Numbered from the stretch's first letter, positions 17,386 through 26,848 are shown. The stretch is 64,000 bases of DNA from Virgibacillus sp. NKC19-16 (GCF_021560035.1 NZ_CP074373.1:1112001-1176000), one strand, 5' to 3'. The notes: generated from the letters alone by a model not told the origin. Made by a program: numbers and translations.

Positions 17386-18828
17386 ATGGAACGGTTTAAA
17401 CTGTATATAAACGGAAATTGGACCAACAGTAAAAATGGAGAGCATATCGATGTGAAAAATCCATCCAGTGGAAACGTATTTGCCAGTATCCCCAGAGGAA
17501 CACAGGAGGATGTAGATGATGCTGTGAATGCAGCCAGTGACGCTTTTCTAAGTGACGCTTGGAGAAGCGTTAAACCTCATGAACGAGGCGATCTTTTATT
17601 TGACATTGCAGAGAAAATGAAATCTGACAGGGATGAACTAGCAAAACTGGAATCCATGGATGTCGGGAAACCATTGTCTCAGGCATATGCCGATGTGGAT
17701 GCTGCGATTCGGTATTTCCGATTTTATGGCGGAGCGGCAGATAAAGTCATGGGTGATACGATCCCTATTGAAGATGGTCTTCTGGATTATGTCGTGCGTG
17801 AGCCGTTAGGGGTTACCGCGCATATTGTGCCATGGAATTATCCGTTGCAGATTATTTCAAGGAGTGTTGCCGCAGCTATTGCAATGGGGAATACCGTGGT
17901 AGTGAAAAGTGCGGAGGATACGCCGATGACGGCGATGCGTTTGACAGCGTTTTTTGATGAACTGGATTTGCCTGCAGGTGTGTTTAATCATATAACGGGG
18001 TTTGGGTATGAAGCCGGAGCAGCATTATCTTCTCACCCGTTAATTAATCATGTGACATTTACCGGATCGGTAGGGACGGGTATTACGGTTGGACAGGCAG
18101 CTATGGCGAATGTAGTTCCTTCTACATTGGAACTTGGCGGTAAATCACCAAACATTGTTTTTGCTGATTGTGATATCGATAAAACCGTAGAGGGAGTTGT
18201 TCGGGCTATTATTCAAAATGCCGGTCAAACCTGCTCGGCCGGTGCCAGACTTTTAGTGGAAGACTCATTTAAAAACGAATTCCTACAGAAAGTGGTGGAG
18301 AAGTTTGAAAGTTTAACCGTTGGAGCAGGAATGGATGATAAACATCTTGGACCTATATTGAATGAAAAACAATATAATCATGTACTAGGTTTAATTGAAC
18401 AGGCGAAAAAAGAAGCTTCCGTTGTGGCAGGTGGGAACCCGGTAACTGTAGAAGGATATGAAGGCGGTTTTTACGTGCAGCCAACGATTATTGATGGGGT
18501 AAGCAAGGACAGCAAGCTGGCCCAAGAAGAGATTTTTGGCCCGGTATTGACGGTGTTTACATTTAAGGATGAGGCAGAAGCGCTGGATTTGGCCAACAGC
18601 ACGGATTACGGGTTGGTTACCGGCATTTGGACGCAGGATATCAGTCGTGCACATTACCTGGCAAGCAGAATTGATTCCGGACAAGTTTTTATCAATAATT
18701 ATGGTGCCGGCGGTGGTGTGCAGATGCCATTTGGCGGTTATAAAAAGAGTGGTATTGGTCGGGAAAAAGGATGGATTGCGCTTTATAATTATACACAGGT
18801 AAAGAATGTTGCGGTGAAATATAATTGA
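17386..18828 (+). CDS. NAD-dependent aldehyde dehydrogenase, proposed 4-dehydropantoate dehydrogenase
   Basis: 480 aa, full-length member of the betaine/aldehyde dehydrogenase class. Catalytic residues are visible: N151 (PWNYPLQ), E249 (LELGGKSPN) and C283 (NAGQTCSAG); the C-terminal GGYKKSGIGREKG motif is intact. It converts an aldehyde to an acid. Following an alcohol-oxidising SDR, it would convert 4-dehydropantoate to 3,3-dimethylmalate, the substrate of the decarboxylating dehydrogenase two genes upstream. Betaine-aldehyde activity is an alternative but no choline gene is nearby. Confidence 0.87.
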   Translation: MERFKLYINGNWTNSKNGEHIDVKNPSSGNVFASIPRGTQEDVDDAVNAASDAFLSDAWRSVKPHERGDLLFDIAEKMKSDRDELAKLESMDVGKPLSQAYADVDAAIRYFRFYGGAADKVMGDTIPIEDGLLDYVVREPLGVTAHIVPWNYPLQIISRSVAAAIAMGNTVVVKSAEDTPMTAMRLTAFFDELDLPAGVFNHITGFGYEAGAALSSHPLINHVTFTGSVGTGITVGQAAMANVVPSTLELGGKSPNIVFADCDIDKTVEGVVRAIIQNAGQTCSAGARLLVEDSFKNEFLQKVVEKFESLTVGAGMDDKHLGPILNEKQYNHVLGLIEQAKKEASVVAGGNPVTVEGYEGGFYVQPTIIDGVSKDSKLAQEEIFGPVLTVFTFKDEAEALDLANSTDYGLVTGIWTQDISRAHYLASRIDSGQVFINNYGAGGGVQMPFGGYKKSGIGREKGWIALYNYTQVKNVAVKYN

Positions 18829-18853
18829 GGTTGGGACATAATTAGCTAAAAAA

Positions 18854-18892
18854 GGCTCTGATCATCGGATTCTGATGGTCGGAGTCTTTTTT
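18854..18892 (+). terminator. Terminator of the symporter-amidase-ALDH operon
   Basis: GGCTCTGATCATC pairs with GATGGTCGGAGTC (13 bp, three wobbles) and runs into TTTTTT. Just upstream is GAGGTTGGGACATAA, a short motif I associate with repeated intergenic sequences of low-GC Gram-positives. The rest of the 326-base gap before 19155 is AT-rich leader DNA with a TATAAT-like box near 19047. Confidence 0.75.
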
Positions 18893-19154
18893 CAGTTTGT
18901 CTTATTTGGTAAGAAAAGGCCCAGCTTTCATACCATAGCTGAGATCGGATTTTGAGATATTTTGTATATATGTGAATACTTGTCATTATGTTATATGTAA
19001 TTGATTTATTTTTAACAATCTGTCTAGTGTGGTGAAGAATTTCTACAGTTATAATATTATTATCTAAATAGATTATATTTAGCAAATATTATGTATTCAT
19101 AACTATCCGATGTAAGATAATCCCGATTAACTACAAATAGGAGGGATGACAAAA

Positions 19155-20417
19155 GTGAATATCAATCTAAAGCGAATGTTAAACGATTTTTCAACGATTG
19201 TTAGCTTTACAAGGACTCCGAATAATGGTTGTACACGATTTTCTTACAGCTATGAGGATCGCCAAACGAGAGAATATCTTATTTCGCAAATGAAGGATCT
19301 TGATCTCTCGATAAAAGTGGATGCCGTTGGAAATATCAGAGCTAAGTATGGGATGGAAATTAAAAAAACCTCTATCATGATCGGTTCTCATATTGATACC
19401 GTAGAAAATGGAGGGAAATATGATGGACTGTCCGGTGTTTTGGTAGCCCTGGAGATAATTCGAGTTCTAAAAGAAGAACAGGTAGCGATAAGCCACCCGA
19501 TCGAATTGATTATTTTTGCCGAGGAGGAGGGATCTAATTTTGGCGTTACGATGCTGGGTAGCAAGGTATTAACTGGGAAGTATGGAACAGCAGATCTCAA
19601 AAGGATTAAAAATGGAGAAGGAGTATCCGCTTATGATATTGCAAAAAGCTTTGGTCTTAGTGTAGATCATGTCGAAAAGGATGTTCTTGAAAACGAAGAA
19701 GTCGATGCAATGATTGAGCTACATATTGAACAAGGAGCAGTGTTGGAGACACAGAATAAATCGGTTGGTATTGTGCAAGCAATTGCAGGAATGAAAACGT
19801 TCAAAATTAATTTGGAAGGCGATTCCAATCATGCAGGGACAACGCCAATGGATTTGAGACAGGATCCAATGGCAGGAGCAGCAACGATCATTTCACATAT
19901 TCGACAGGTAGCAAAAACGCAAGCCCTACCTACAACAGTCGCCACTGTTGGAAAAATAATCTGTCAGCCGAATATGCCGAATGTCATTCCTCAGCGCGTG
20001 GAATTTTTTGTGGATGTGAGGGATGTGGACTCTGAGGGGATTGATCTGATTGCCAACGCTTTGACTGAAAAAGTAAATGCCGTGACTACTGAAGATAATC
20101 TTCAGGGGAAGATTGAATTGATTGGTGAATCGAATCCTGTCAAACTATCTTCTAGAATCACTCATGCTATTGAAGAAACAGCAAGCGAATATGGTTATAA
20201 TTATATGAGAATGAATAGTGGCGCCGTTCATGACGCGGCGATGATGACTGATTTAACAGATGTAGGGATGATTTTTATTCCGAGTATGGAAGGAAAAAGT
20301 CATTCCCCTGACGAATATACAAGGCAAGAGGATATCAAATCGGGAGGTGATTTATTACTACAGGTGATAGAAAAATTGGCTGTGAAGACAAAGGAAACAA
20401 ATCAGACATCAAGATAG
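19155..20417 (+). CDS. M20-family Zn amidohydrolase (N-carbamoyl-beta-alanine/amino acid amidohydrolase)
   Basis: 420 aa starting at GTG 19155, nine bases after GGAGGG; the nearer ATG at 19146 touches the ribosome site. Metal-binding pattern of the HyuC/ureidopropionase/allantoate group: GSHIDTVENGG, YDGLSG, FAEEEGSNF, LHIEQGAVLE and the late SHSPDE histidine. The enzyme hydrolyses N-carbamoyl amino acids to the amino acid, CO2 and ammonia. Directly upstream of a dihydropyrimidinase, it most likely cleaves N-carbamoyl-beta-alanine (from uracil) or N-carbamoyl-3-aminoisobutyrate (from thymine), the last step of reductive pyrimidine degradation. Confidence 0.83.
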   Translation: MNINLKRMLNDFSTIVSFTRTPNNGCTRFSYSYEDRQTREYLISQMKDLDLSIKVDAVGNIRAKYGMEIKKTSIMIGSHIDTVENGGKYDGLSGVLVALEIIRVLKEEQVAISHPIELIIFAEEEGSNFGVTMLGSKVLTGKYGTADLKRIKNGEGVSAYDIAKSFGLSVDHVEKDVLENEEVDAMIELHIEQGAVLETQNKSVGIVQAIAGMKTFKINLEGDSNHAGTTPMDLRQDPMAGAATIISHIRQVAKTQALPTTVATVGKIICQPNMPNVIPQRVEFFVDVRDVDSEGIDLIANALTEKVNAVTTEDNLQGKIELIGESNPVKLSSRITHAIEETASEYGYNYMRMNSGAVHDAAMMTDLTDVGMIFIPSMEGKSHSPDEYTRQEDIKSGGDLLLQVIEKLAVKTKETNQTSR

Positions 20418-20447
20418 GTGCTCACAAAAATTAAAAGGAGGATATAT

Positions 20448-21869
20448 ATGCGTACTTTAATTAAAAATGGAACAATTCTAACCGCTATCGACGAATTTAT
20501 TGGAGATATATTAATAGAGGATGAAAAGATAACCGCTGTTGGGGAACAATTAGAGGCGACGGTTGTCGAAATAGTAGATGCGAAAGGAAAATATGTCCTT
20601 CCAGGCGGAGTTGATCAACATGTCCATTATTCCTTTGAGTTTAAAGGTGAGCGGGTAAGAGGATTTGAAACCTCGCATGCCGCTGTTGCCGGTGGAACCA
20701 CAACTGTTGTTGAATTTGTCAATCAAGAAGAGGGCAAGGGGATGGCGGATAGCATCTTTGATATGGATAAGAATGAAGTATCTGACCAGGCCATGGCGGA
20801 TTATTCGTACCATGCTGTCGTATGTGATCCAGTGGATAAGACATTTGAAGAAATTGCCGATTTGCCCAATAGGGGTATTTCTACTGTGAAATTGTTTATG
20901 GCTTATAAAGGTATGCCGATACACAGTGATGATGAGGCGCTTTACAAAGCATTAAAAGCTGCAAAAGAAGCTGGTGTCACAGTAATGGTTCATTGTGAGA
21001 ATGCTGATGTTATTGATCTTCTTCAAAAGGATCTCGTAGCTGAAGGTAAGACAGACCCGTATTACCATGCAGTTTCAAGGCCAGCACGGGTGGAACTGGA
21101 AGCTACCCAACGGGTGATCAATCTGGCGGCTATGGTAGGAGCTCCAGTTTACATTGTTCATGTTACAGCTAAGAGTGTGATGGAAGCCATCCGATCCGCA
21201 AAAAACGAAGGTCTTCCGGTATATGGCGAAACATGTGTCCAATATCTAATGCTTGATGAGAATGATTTAGCTAAGCCTAATTTTGAAGGAGCTAAATATG
21301 TGATGTCGCCAGCTTTACGAACGAAGGACGACCAAGAAGCATTATGGAAGGCTGTTGATAATGGCTGGCTAAACGCGATCAGTACAGATCATTGCGGATT
21401 TGACTGGGAATCACAGAAACATATGGGTGCTGATGACTTTACCAATATCCCAAATGGCGCACCAGGTGTAGAAAATCGCTTGGGCATCCTTTGGACATAT
21501 GGAGTTAATACTGGAAAGCTATCCAGACAACGATTTGTTGATTTATTTGCAACAACACCAGCTAAGAATATGGGATTAGACCATTGTAAGGGACATATAG
21601 GTGTTGGCATGGATGCGGATATTGTCTTATATGACCCTAATGTATCATCGATTATTTCAAATGAGAACAGTCTGCATGGTGTGGACTATAGTTCGTTTGA
21701 AGGGTACAAACAGGAAGGTAAAGTAGATAAAGTATTCCTCCGAGGTAAGCTCATGGTCGACGACGGTGAATTTATTGGTGAAAAAGGCGACGGAAAGTTT
21801 ATTCATGGAGAACCGTTCGCCCTTTGTTTTGATGATATAAAATCCACGAAAGAACTAAAGGGTGTATGA
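20448..21869 (+). CDS. hydA: Dihydropyrimidinase / D-hydantoinase
   Basis: 473 aa from ATG 20448 behind AAAAGGAGG; an upstream TTG-type extension to 20418 has no ribosome site. Metal centre residues are visible: HxH in GVDQHVHYSFEF, the carboxylated lysine in STVKLFMAYKG, and later His residues in MVHCENAD and VHVTAKS, with the substrate aspartate in STDHCGFD. It opens the dihydropyrimidine ring of 5,6-dihydrouracil or dihydrothymine to the N-carbamoyl-beta-amino acid. It lies between the amidohydrolase that acts after it and preT/preA that act before it. Confidence 0.9.
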   Translation: MRTLIKNGTILTAIDEFIGDILIEDEKITAVGEQLEATVVEIVDAKGKYVLPGGVDQHVHYSFEFKGERVRGFETSHAAVAGGTTTVVEFVNQEEGKGMADSIFDMDKNEVSDQAMADYSYHAVVCDPVDKTFEEIADLPNRGISTVKLFMAYKGMPIHSDDEALYKALKAAKEAGVTVMVHCENADVIDLLQKDLVAEGKTDPYYHAVSRPARVELEATQRVINLAAMVGAPVYIVHVTAKSVMEAIRSAKNEGLPVYGETCVQYLMLDENDLAKPNFEGAKYVMSPALRTKDDQEALWKAVDNGWLNAISTDHCGFDWESQKHMGADDFTNIPNGAPGVENRLGILWTYGVNTGKLSRQRFVDLFATTPAKNMGLDHCKGHIGVGMDADIVLYDPNVSSIISNENSLHGVDYSSFEGYKQEGKVDKVFLRGKLMVDDGEFIGEKGDGKFIHGEPFALCFDDIKSTKELKGV

Positions 21870-22071
21870 AATTAAGTATAACTCTATCATTATAATCATA
21901 ATGGTCGAGATAAAATAGTAATGAAGCTAACCAGCATTTCGATTGTATATTATATTAGGGATAGAAACTAAATGACATACCATAATAGTTTCTATTCTTG
22001 ATATAATTACGTTTTCAAATGTAATCATATATGACTGAATATATAGTAAACGGGTAAAAAAACGTGAGTAT

Positions 22072-22086
22072 TAGATTATTAATCTA
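22072..22086. promoter_or_regulatory. Palindrome upstream of preT
   Basis: Perfect inverted repeat TAGATT-ATT-AATCTA in the 390-base gap before preT. A related palindrome (ATCTA-AA-TAGAT) occurs near 19064 upstream of the first amidohydrolase. The pair could be operators for one pyrimidine-pathway regulator, which is speculative. Confidence 0.3.
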
Positions 22087-22103
22087 TGTAATAATAACAT
22101 TAA

Positions 22104-22119
22104 ATGATAGCGCTTTCTA
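22104..22119 (+). promoter_or_regulatory. cre box upstream of preT-preA
   Basis: ATGATAGCGCTTTCTA differs from WTGNNARCGNWWWCAW at one position and lies about 140 bases before preT. It suggests CcpA control of pyrimidine degradation. The rest of the 21870-22260 gap is AT-rich with no gene seen. Confidence 0.5.
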
Positions 22120-22260
22120 TAATTTGTCGAAAACTTTGTGCTTCATATTTTAGGAGGTGATTTCTGGATCAATAATATGTTTTTATAGCGGGATGAGAGC
22201 TGAAAAGGATTTGGTGTGGTGATTGTTTTTTAACTGATGAACCATGAAAGGAGGATAATC

Positions 22261-23634
22261 ATGGGAAATTTATTTCAAAATTTAGTGCCGAATGAGGCCT
22301 TAGAAAAAAACTTTGCGGAGTCTAAACCAAGTTATAATGCACAAGAGGCGCTTGATGAAGCAAATCGCTGTTTATATTGTTACGATGCACCTTGTATAAC
22401 AGCTTGTCCAACTGGAATTGATATCCCCACTTTTATTAAAAAAATTGCGTCCGGAAATTTAAAAGGTTCGGCAACAACCATTATGGAGGAAAATCCCATC
22501 GGTGCAAGCTGTGCACGTGTATGTCCAACGGAGGAATTATGTGAGGGCGCTTGTGTACTTAATGATTCTACAAAACCGATTATGATTGGTGACCTGCAGC
22601 GCTTTGCAACAGATTGGGCGATCAAAAATGAACAAGTATTGTTTAAAGCTGGAAGGAAGAACGGGAAACGAATTGCGATTGTTGGCAGTGGTCCAGCAGG
22701 TTTATCAGCAGCCCGAGAGCTAGGGCGACTAGGATATGAGGTGACAGTTTTTGAAGCTAAAGATGAAGCTGGGGGGTTAGACACCCATGGTATTGTGCCA
22801 TTCCGTCTTCCAAAGGATATTTCATTATGGGAGGTGGAACAGGTTGAAAGTTTAGGTGTTGAAATTCGTACAAATACCGAAGTTGGTAAAGATGTTTTCG
22901 CAGCAGACCTTGTTAGTGCTTATGATTCCGTCATACTTACTGCAGGAATGTCAAAGGTGCCGATGTTAGGCATTGATGGCGAAGATTTAGAAGGCATTTA
23001 TGATGCGATTGATTTAGTTGAGGAAACGAAGAATGAAAATTATTCGACCGAATTTATTGGAAAGCGTGTAGCAGTCATTGGGGCAGGAAATACAGCGGTC
23101 GATGGTGCGACAACTTCGGTAAGACTTGGTGCTGATAATGTTAAAATACTCTACCGGCGGACAGAAGCGGAAATGTCAGCATATGACTTTGAATACGAAT
23201 TTGCCAAACAGGATGGCGTTGAATTCAGATGGTTAGTTACACCTAAGCGCTTGATCGGTGACGGTAGTGGAAATGTAAAGCAGATGGAATGTGTTCACAT
23301 GGAATTAAAAGAGGCAGAATCTGATGGCCGTATGCGACCAGTAGAAATCGAAGGATCTGAATTTTTAATGGATATTGATATTGTGGTTAAAGCAATCGGT
23401 CAGACGCGGCATCACCAGTTAATCGATGAATTTGAGCTGGAACATTCTGATGGTGTTGTGAAGGTGGATAATGAGACATATCTTACTTCGAACCCAAAAG
23501 TTTATGCTGCAGGAGATGTGGTTTTTGAAAAAGGCGTTGGTGAAGCAATGGCAGTATCTGCTGCACAGCAGGGGAAAGAAGCGGCATATTCCATACATCA
23601 ACAATTAAAAGATACGGAAATGGAGAACGTATAA
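22261..23634 (+). CDS. preT: NAD-dependent dihydropyrimidine dehydrogenase, flavin/Fe-S subunit PreT
   Basis: 457 aa from ATG 22261 (AAAGGAGG eight bases upstream). The N-terminal domain binds Fe-S clusters (CLYCYDAPCITACPTGIDIP and CARVCPTEELCEGAC), followed by a GltD-like FAD domain (VGSGPAGLSAARELG) and NAD-binding loop (VIGAGNTAVDGATTSVRLG), ending GDVVFEKGVGEAMAVS. PreT takes electrons from NADH and passes them to PreA, which reduces uracil or thymine to the dihydro form. It is encoded immediately before preA. Confidence 0.92.
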   Translation: MGNLFQNLVPNEALEKNFAESKPSYNAQEALDEANRCLYCYDAPCITACPTGIDIPTFIKKIASGNLKGSATTIMEENPIGASCARVCPTEELCEGACVLNDSTKPIMIGDLQRFATDWAIKNEQVLFKAGRKNGKRIAIVGSGPAGLSAARELGRLGYEVTVFEAKDEAGGLDTHGIVPFRLPKDISLWEVEQVESLGVEIRTNTEVGKDVFAADLVSAYDSVILTAGMSKVPMLGIDGEDLEGIYDAIDLVEETKNENYSTEFIGKRVAVIGAGNTAVDGATTSVRLGADNVKILYRRTEAEMSAYDFEYEFAKQDGVEFRWLVTPKRLIGDGSGNVKQMECVHMELKEAESDGRMRPVEIEGSEFLMDIDIVVKAIGQTRHHQLIDEFELEHSDGVVKVDNETYLTSNPKVYAAGDVVFEKGVGEAMAVSAAQQGKEAAYSIHQQLKDTEMENV

Positions 23635-23663
23635 AAAAGATTTCGAATGATTGGAGGATGAAT

Positions 23664-24932
23664 ATGGCTGAGATTAGTATCAATTTTGCAGGGATTAAAT
23701 CTCCCAACCCGTATTGGCTCGCATCTGCACCGCCAACGAATACTGGTTATCAAGTGCAACGTGCGTTTGAAGCTGGATGGGGCGGGGCTGTATGGAAGAC
23801 GCTTTGTGAGCCAGTGTTGAACGTTACCTCACGTTTTGGAGCACATCACTTTAATGGTCAGCGGGTTGCTGGTTTTAACAACATTGAATTAGTATCCGAT
23901 CGGCCTATTGAGGAGAATTTAAAAGAAATATATGAAACGAAGAAACTTTTTCCGGATCATCCCATAATTGCTTCGGTAATGGTAGAACCAGAGCGGGATA
24001 AGTGGCATGAAATTATAAAACGAGTTCAAGACGTAGGGGTAGATGGGTTTGAGTTAAATCTTGGCTGCCCACATGGTATGTCTGAACGGGGAATGGGAGC
24101 AGCGGTGGGCCAGCATCCAGATTTAGTTGAAAAATCAACCCTGTATGCGAAGGAAGTCGCTGAAGTACCAGTCATCACTAAACTAACACCGAATATTACA
24201 GACATAACGGCGACTGCAAGAGCTGCAGAACGTGGTGGAGCCGATGCCATAAGTATGATCAACACGATCAATAGTTTAATAGGTGTAGATATTGATACAT
24301 GGAATCCAACACCTAATGTGAATGGAAAGGCTGCCCATGGTGGCTACTGTGGCCCGGCGGTTAAACCAATTGCTCTTAATATGGTTGGAGAATGTGCACG
24401 TCAGCCGGATATTAATATCCCAATTTCGGGAATAGGTGGTATTTCAACATGGCAGGACACTATTGAGTTTATGTTGATGGGGTCCGGGGGTGTACAGGTA
24501 TGTACAGCTGCCATGCATCATGGGTTCAGTATTATCGATGATTTGACCGAGGGATTAAGTAATTACTTGGATGATAAGGGAATTGATTCTGTAGAGGAAC
24601 TGGTTGGAAAATCAGTTGAAAAATATTCAGATTGGAGCGACTTGGATTTAAATCATCAGACGGTTGCTCGTATCAATAATGATATTTGTATTAATTGTAA
24701 TAAGTGTCATATTGCTTGTGAGGACACTGCCCACCAGTGTATTGATATGCTCGTTGATGAAAATGGTAATGATTATTTGCAAGTTAGGGAGGATGAATGT
24801 GTCGGATGTAACCTTTGTTCAATCGTTTGTCCGGTTGAAGGGGCAATCGATATGATAGATCTTAAGCCAACCGAACCGCCAATGTCCTGGAATAATCGAC
24901 AGGCGGCTTTGCAAGTGATGAATAGTAAATAA
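23664..24932 (+). CDS. preA: NAD-dependent dihydropyrimidine dehydrogenase, catalytic subunit PreA
   Basis: 422 aa; ATG 23664 is chosen because GGAGG lies six bases upstream, whereas ATG 23658 abuts it. An FMN-binding dihydroorotate-dehydrogenase-like barrel (residues 1-300; GCPHGMSERGMGAAVGQHP active-site loop) is followed by two [4Fe-4S] ferredoxin motifs (CINCNKCHIACEDTAHQC and CVGCNLCSIVCPVEG). It reduces uracil or thymine using electrons from PreT. From memory, mammalian enzymes have a catalytic Cys in the equivalent loop (GLACGQ); here the position reads GAAVGQ, as I believe is usual in bacteria but worth checking. Confidence 0.92.
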   Translation: MAEISINFAGIKSPNPYWLASAPPTNTGYQVQRAFEAGWGGAVWKTLCEPVLNVTSRFGAHHFNGQRVAGFNNIELVSDRPIEENLKEIYETKKLFPDHPIIASVMVEPERDKWHEIIKRVQDVGVDGFELNLGCPHGMSERGMGAAVGQHPDLVEKSTLYAKEVAEVPVITKLTPNITDITATARAAERGGADAISMINTINSLIGVDIDTWNPTPNVNGKAAHGGYCGPAVKPIALNMVGECARQPDINIPISGIGGISTWQDTIEFMLMGSGGVQVCTAAMHHGFSIIDDLTEGLSNYLDDKGIDSVEELVGKSVEKYSDWSDLDLNHQTVARINNDICINCNKCHIACEDTAHQCIDMLVDENGNDYLQVREDECVGCNLCSIVCPVEGAIDMIDLKPTEPPMSWNNRQAALQVMNSK

Positions 24933-25026
24933 CTGTTATGAATTTACTAGTTACGTATATAAGTATATAACTAAAAAAAGAAAAGGTGGAGGGATTCGTT
25001 GAGTTAAAGTTATTAATCGAGGAGTA

Positions 25027-25060
25027 AGCTGTTTTGATGGTTTGGAAAATCAAACAGCTT
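25027..25060 (+). promoter_or_regulatory. Leader hairpin before the NCS1 permease
   Basis: AAGCTGTTTTGAT and ATCAAACAGCTT form a 12-bp stem with one bulged T and a 10-base loop. No T-tract follows on the plus strand, so it is not a standard terminator. It sits 35 bases before the permease start and could act in RNA processing or translation control. Confidence 0.35.
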
Positions 25061-25093
25061 CACCATCCTCAATAAACCAAAAGGGGACGAAAA

Positions 25094-26566
25094 ATGGGAA
25101 AGACCAATAAAGGAAACTCGTACCTAAAGTCACCGGACTTGCTTCCAATTAGTTACAACCATAGGAAGATAGGAGTAATGGGATTTTTTGCAATGTGGGT
25201 TGGGATGGCCATACTTTTGGCAACCTTTGATATTGGCGCTTCCGGAGTTCAAAGTATTTCCTTGCCCTGGGTAGTACTAGCAACATTGATAGGTTGTGTT
25301 GCAGTTGGCGGTTTTATTTCACTTGTCGGGGATATAGGGGTTGAACATGGCTTGTCTTTTCCAGTTTATATGCGGGCACCATTTGGCATAGTAGGTACAC
25401 ACATCCCTTCCCTGGCAAGAGCAATTACTGCATCATTTTGGTTTGGATTAAATACGTATTTCGGTTCAACCGCAATCAACTCGATTATCAATACCTTTAA
25501 TTCAGGATTTGATAACTGGTTGTTATGTTATATCATATTTGCCCTTGTTCAGTTGATCAATACCGCCTCTGGTATTAAATGGGTAGAAAGATTTGCTGAT
25601 TTTGCTGCTCCAATCATTATTATTCTGTCTTTAGTTATCTATCATACCCTGACAACAGATATCGCAGCGCAGGGAGGCGATGTCTGGGCATGGGCAGCGA
25701 GTCCGGTTACGGGTGGAGCAGCGGTTACTGCGTTTATGGTTGTTATTTTTGCCAATATGGGTTTCTGGGCGACGTTAGGATGTGATATACCGACCATATC
25801 ACGGTTTTTTAAAGCACCTAAACATGAAAGAAATTGGTTTAAACGGAACCGAACGAATTTAATCGGCAGTCTGATCGCGATGCCATTGACGGAGACATTT
25901 ATGATAATGATTGGTGCGGCAGCCTTTATGGTTGCAGGTATCTCCAATCCGGTTATTGCACTGCAGGAGACGGCTTCAGGTTGGATGCTTGCTATATTGC
26001 TTCTAATGATTGTACTGACGCAGTGGTCAACAAACACGGCTGCGAATATTGTACCTGCAGCAGCTATTTTTTCAAATGTGCTAGGGCCAAAAGTATCAAA
26101 TATGGTGGCGGTATTTATTGTAGGAATAGTAGGGACGATTATTCAGCCATGGAGTGTCTATGAAATATTAACACAGGCTTTGTTATTCTTTGGGGCTGTT
26201 TTATCAGCGATCAGCGGGATTCTCGTTGTTGATTATTATCTGTTACGAAAAAGAAGGGTTAATGTGCAGGAACTTTATCGGCATGAGGGTCAATTCAAAT
26301 TTCACGGTGGTGTTAACATAGTGGGGTTTATTGCCTGGGTGATTGGCGGTGCTGTTGCTATTTTGTTCTTGGATTATTCATTTATCGTCGGCTTTGTCAT
26401 AGCAGGAGCAATCTACTATTTGTTGTCTAAATATTGGTACTTCAAAAAGTTTCCGCAAGCGGAAATAGAAGATCCGAGTGATGAGAAATATCTGGGAATC
26501 ACTGTTGGACGTGATTGGGTGATTAATGAAGATAGTGAAAATGATCAGGAAGAAGTGATAGGATAA
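25094..26566 (+). CDS. NCS1-family nucleobase permease (uracil/cytosine/hydantoin type)
   Basis: 490 aa with about 12 membrane helices. NCS1 features: the N-terminal SPDLLPISYNHRKIG stretch, helix 1 with GMAILLATFDIGASG, the GVEHGLSFPVYMRAPFGIVG loop and the TLGCDIPTISRFFK motif in the middle. These cation symporters import uracil, cytosine, allantoin or hydantoins. Between preA and the second amidohydrolase it is most likely the pyrimidine importer; allantoin or hydantoin uptake cannot be excluded. Confidence 0.85.
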   Translation: MGKTNKGNSYLKSPDLLPISYNHRKIGVMGFFAMWVGMAILLATFDIGASGVQSISLPWVVLATLIGCVAVGGFISLVGDIGVEHGLSFPVYMRAPFGIVGTHIPSLARAITASFWFGLNTYFGSTAINSIINTFNSGFDNWLLCYIIFALVQLINTASGIKWVERFADFAAPIIIILSLVIYHTLTTDIAAQGGDVWAWAASPVTGGAAVTAFMVVIFANMGFWATLGCDIPTISRFFKAPKHERNWFKRNRTNLIGSLIAMPLTETFMIMIGAAAFMVAGISNPVIALQETASGWMLAILLLMIVLTQWSTNTAANIVPAAAIFSNVLGPKVSNMVAVFIVGIVGTIIQPWSVYEILTQALLFFGAVLSAISGILVVDYYLLRKRRVNVQELYRHEGQFKFHGGVNIVGFIAWVIGGAVAILFLDYSFIVGFVIAGAIYYLLSKYWYFKKFPQAEIEDPSDEKYLGITVGRDWVINEDSENDQEEVIG

Positions 26567-26587
26567 TGGATAAGGAGGGGGATATCA

Positions 26588-26848
26588 TTGTCAAGCCATG
26601 TTGATTTTCTAACAGAAAAACTCCAAGTTGATGATCTGGTCAAAAAAGGATACATTATGACCGGTTCAAAAGGCACGCTTGATGGAGATGTGGTTGAATT
26701 TGAGAATAAAACGACGTTTGATAAAAAAACAATGCTTTTAACTAACCCAGATAGCCGAAAGTATTATACGACGCTGTATATCAAGCAACTATCGAACAGC
26801 AAAATAAGCGCAAAAAAAGGATTAGAGAGAATGAATGGGAGGAAATAA
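26588..26848 (+). CDS. Small conserved-looking protein of unknown function in the pyrimidine operon
   Basis: 86 aa from TTG 26588 with AAGGAGGGG seven bases upstream; its stop directly abuts the GTG of the next gene, so it is translated as part of the operon. It is soluble, lysine-rich, with no membrane helix, cysteine cluster or motif I recognise. Position between the permease and an amidohydrolase suggests a role tied to that enzyme or transporter. Function unknown. Confidence 0.65.
   Translation: MSSHVDFLTEKLQVDDLVKKGYIMTGSKGTLDGDVVEFENKTTFDKKTMLLTNPDSRKYYTTLYIKQLSNSKISAKKGLERMNGRK

Noticed and set aside
17386-18828. Betaine aldehyde dehydrogenase of a choline-to-betaine pathway
   Set aside because: No choline dehydrogenase or betaine-type transporter is adjacent; the neighbours fit pantoate oxidation better.
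25027-25060. Intrinsic terminator between preA and the permease
   Set aside because: The hairpin lacks a following T-tract on the plus strand.
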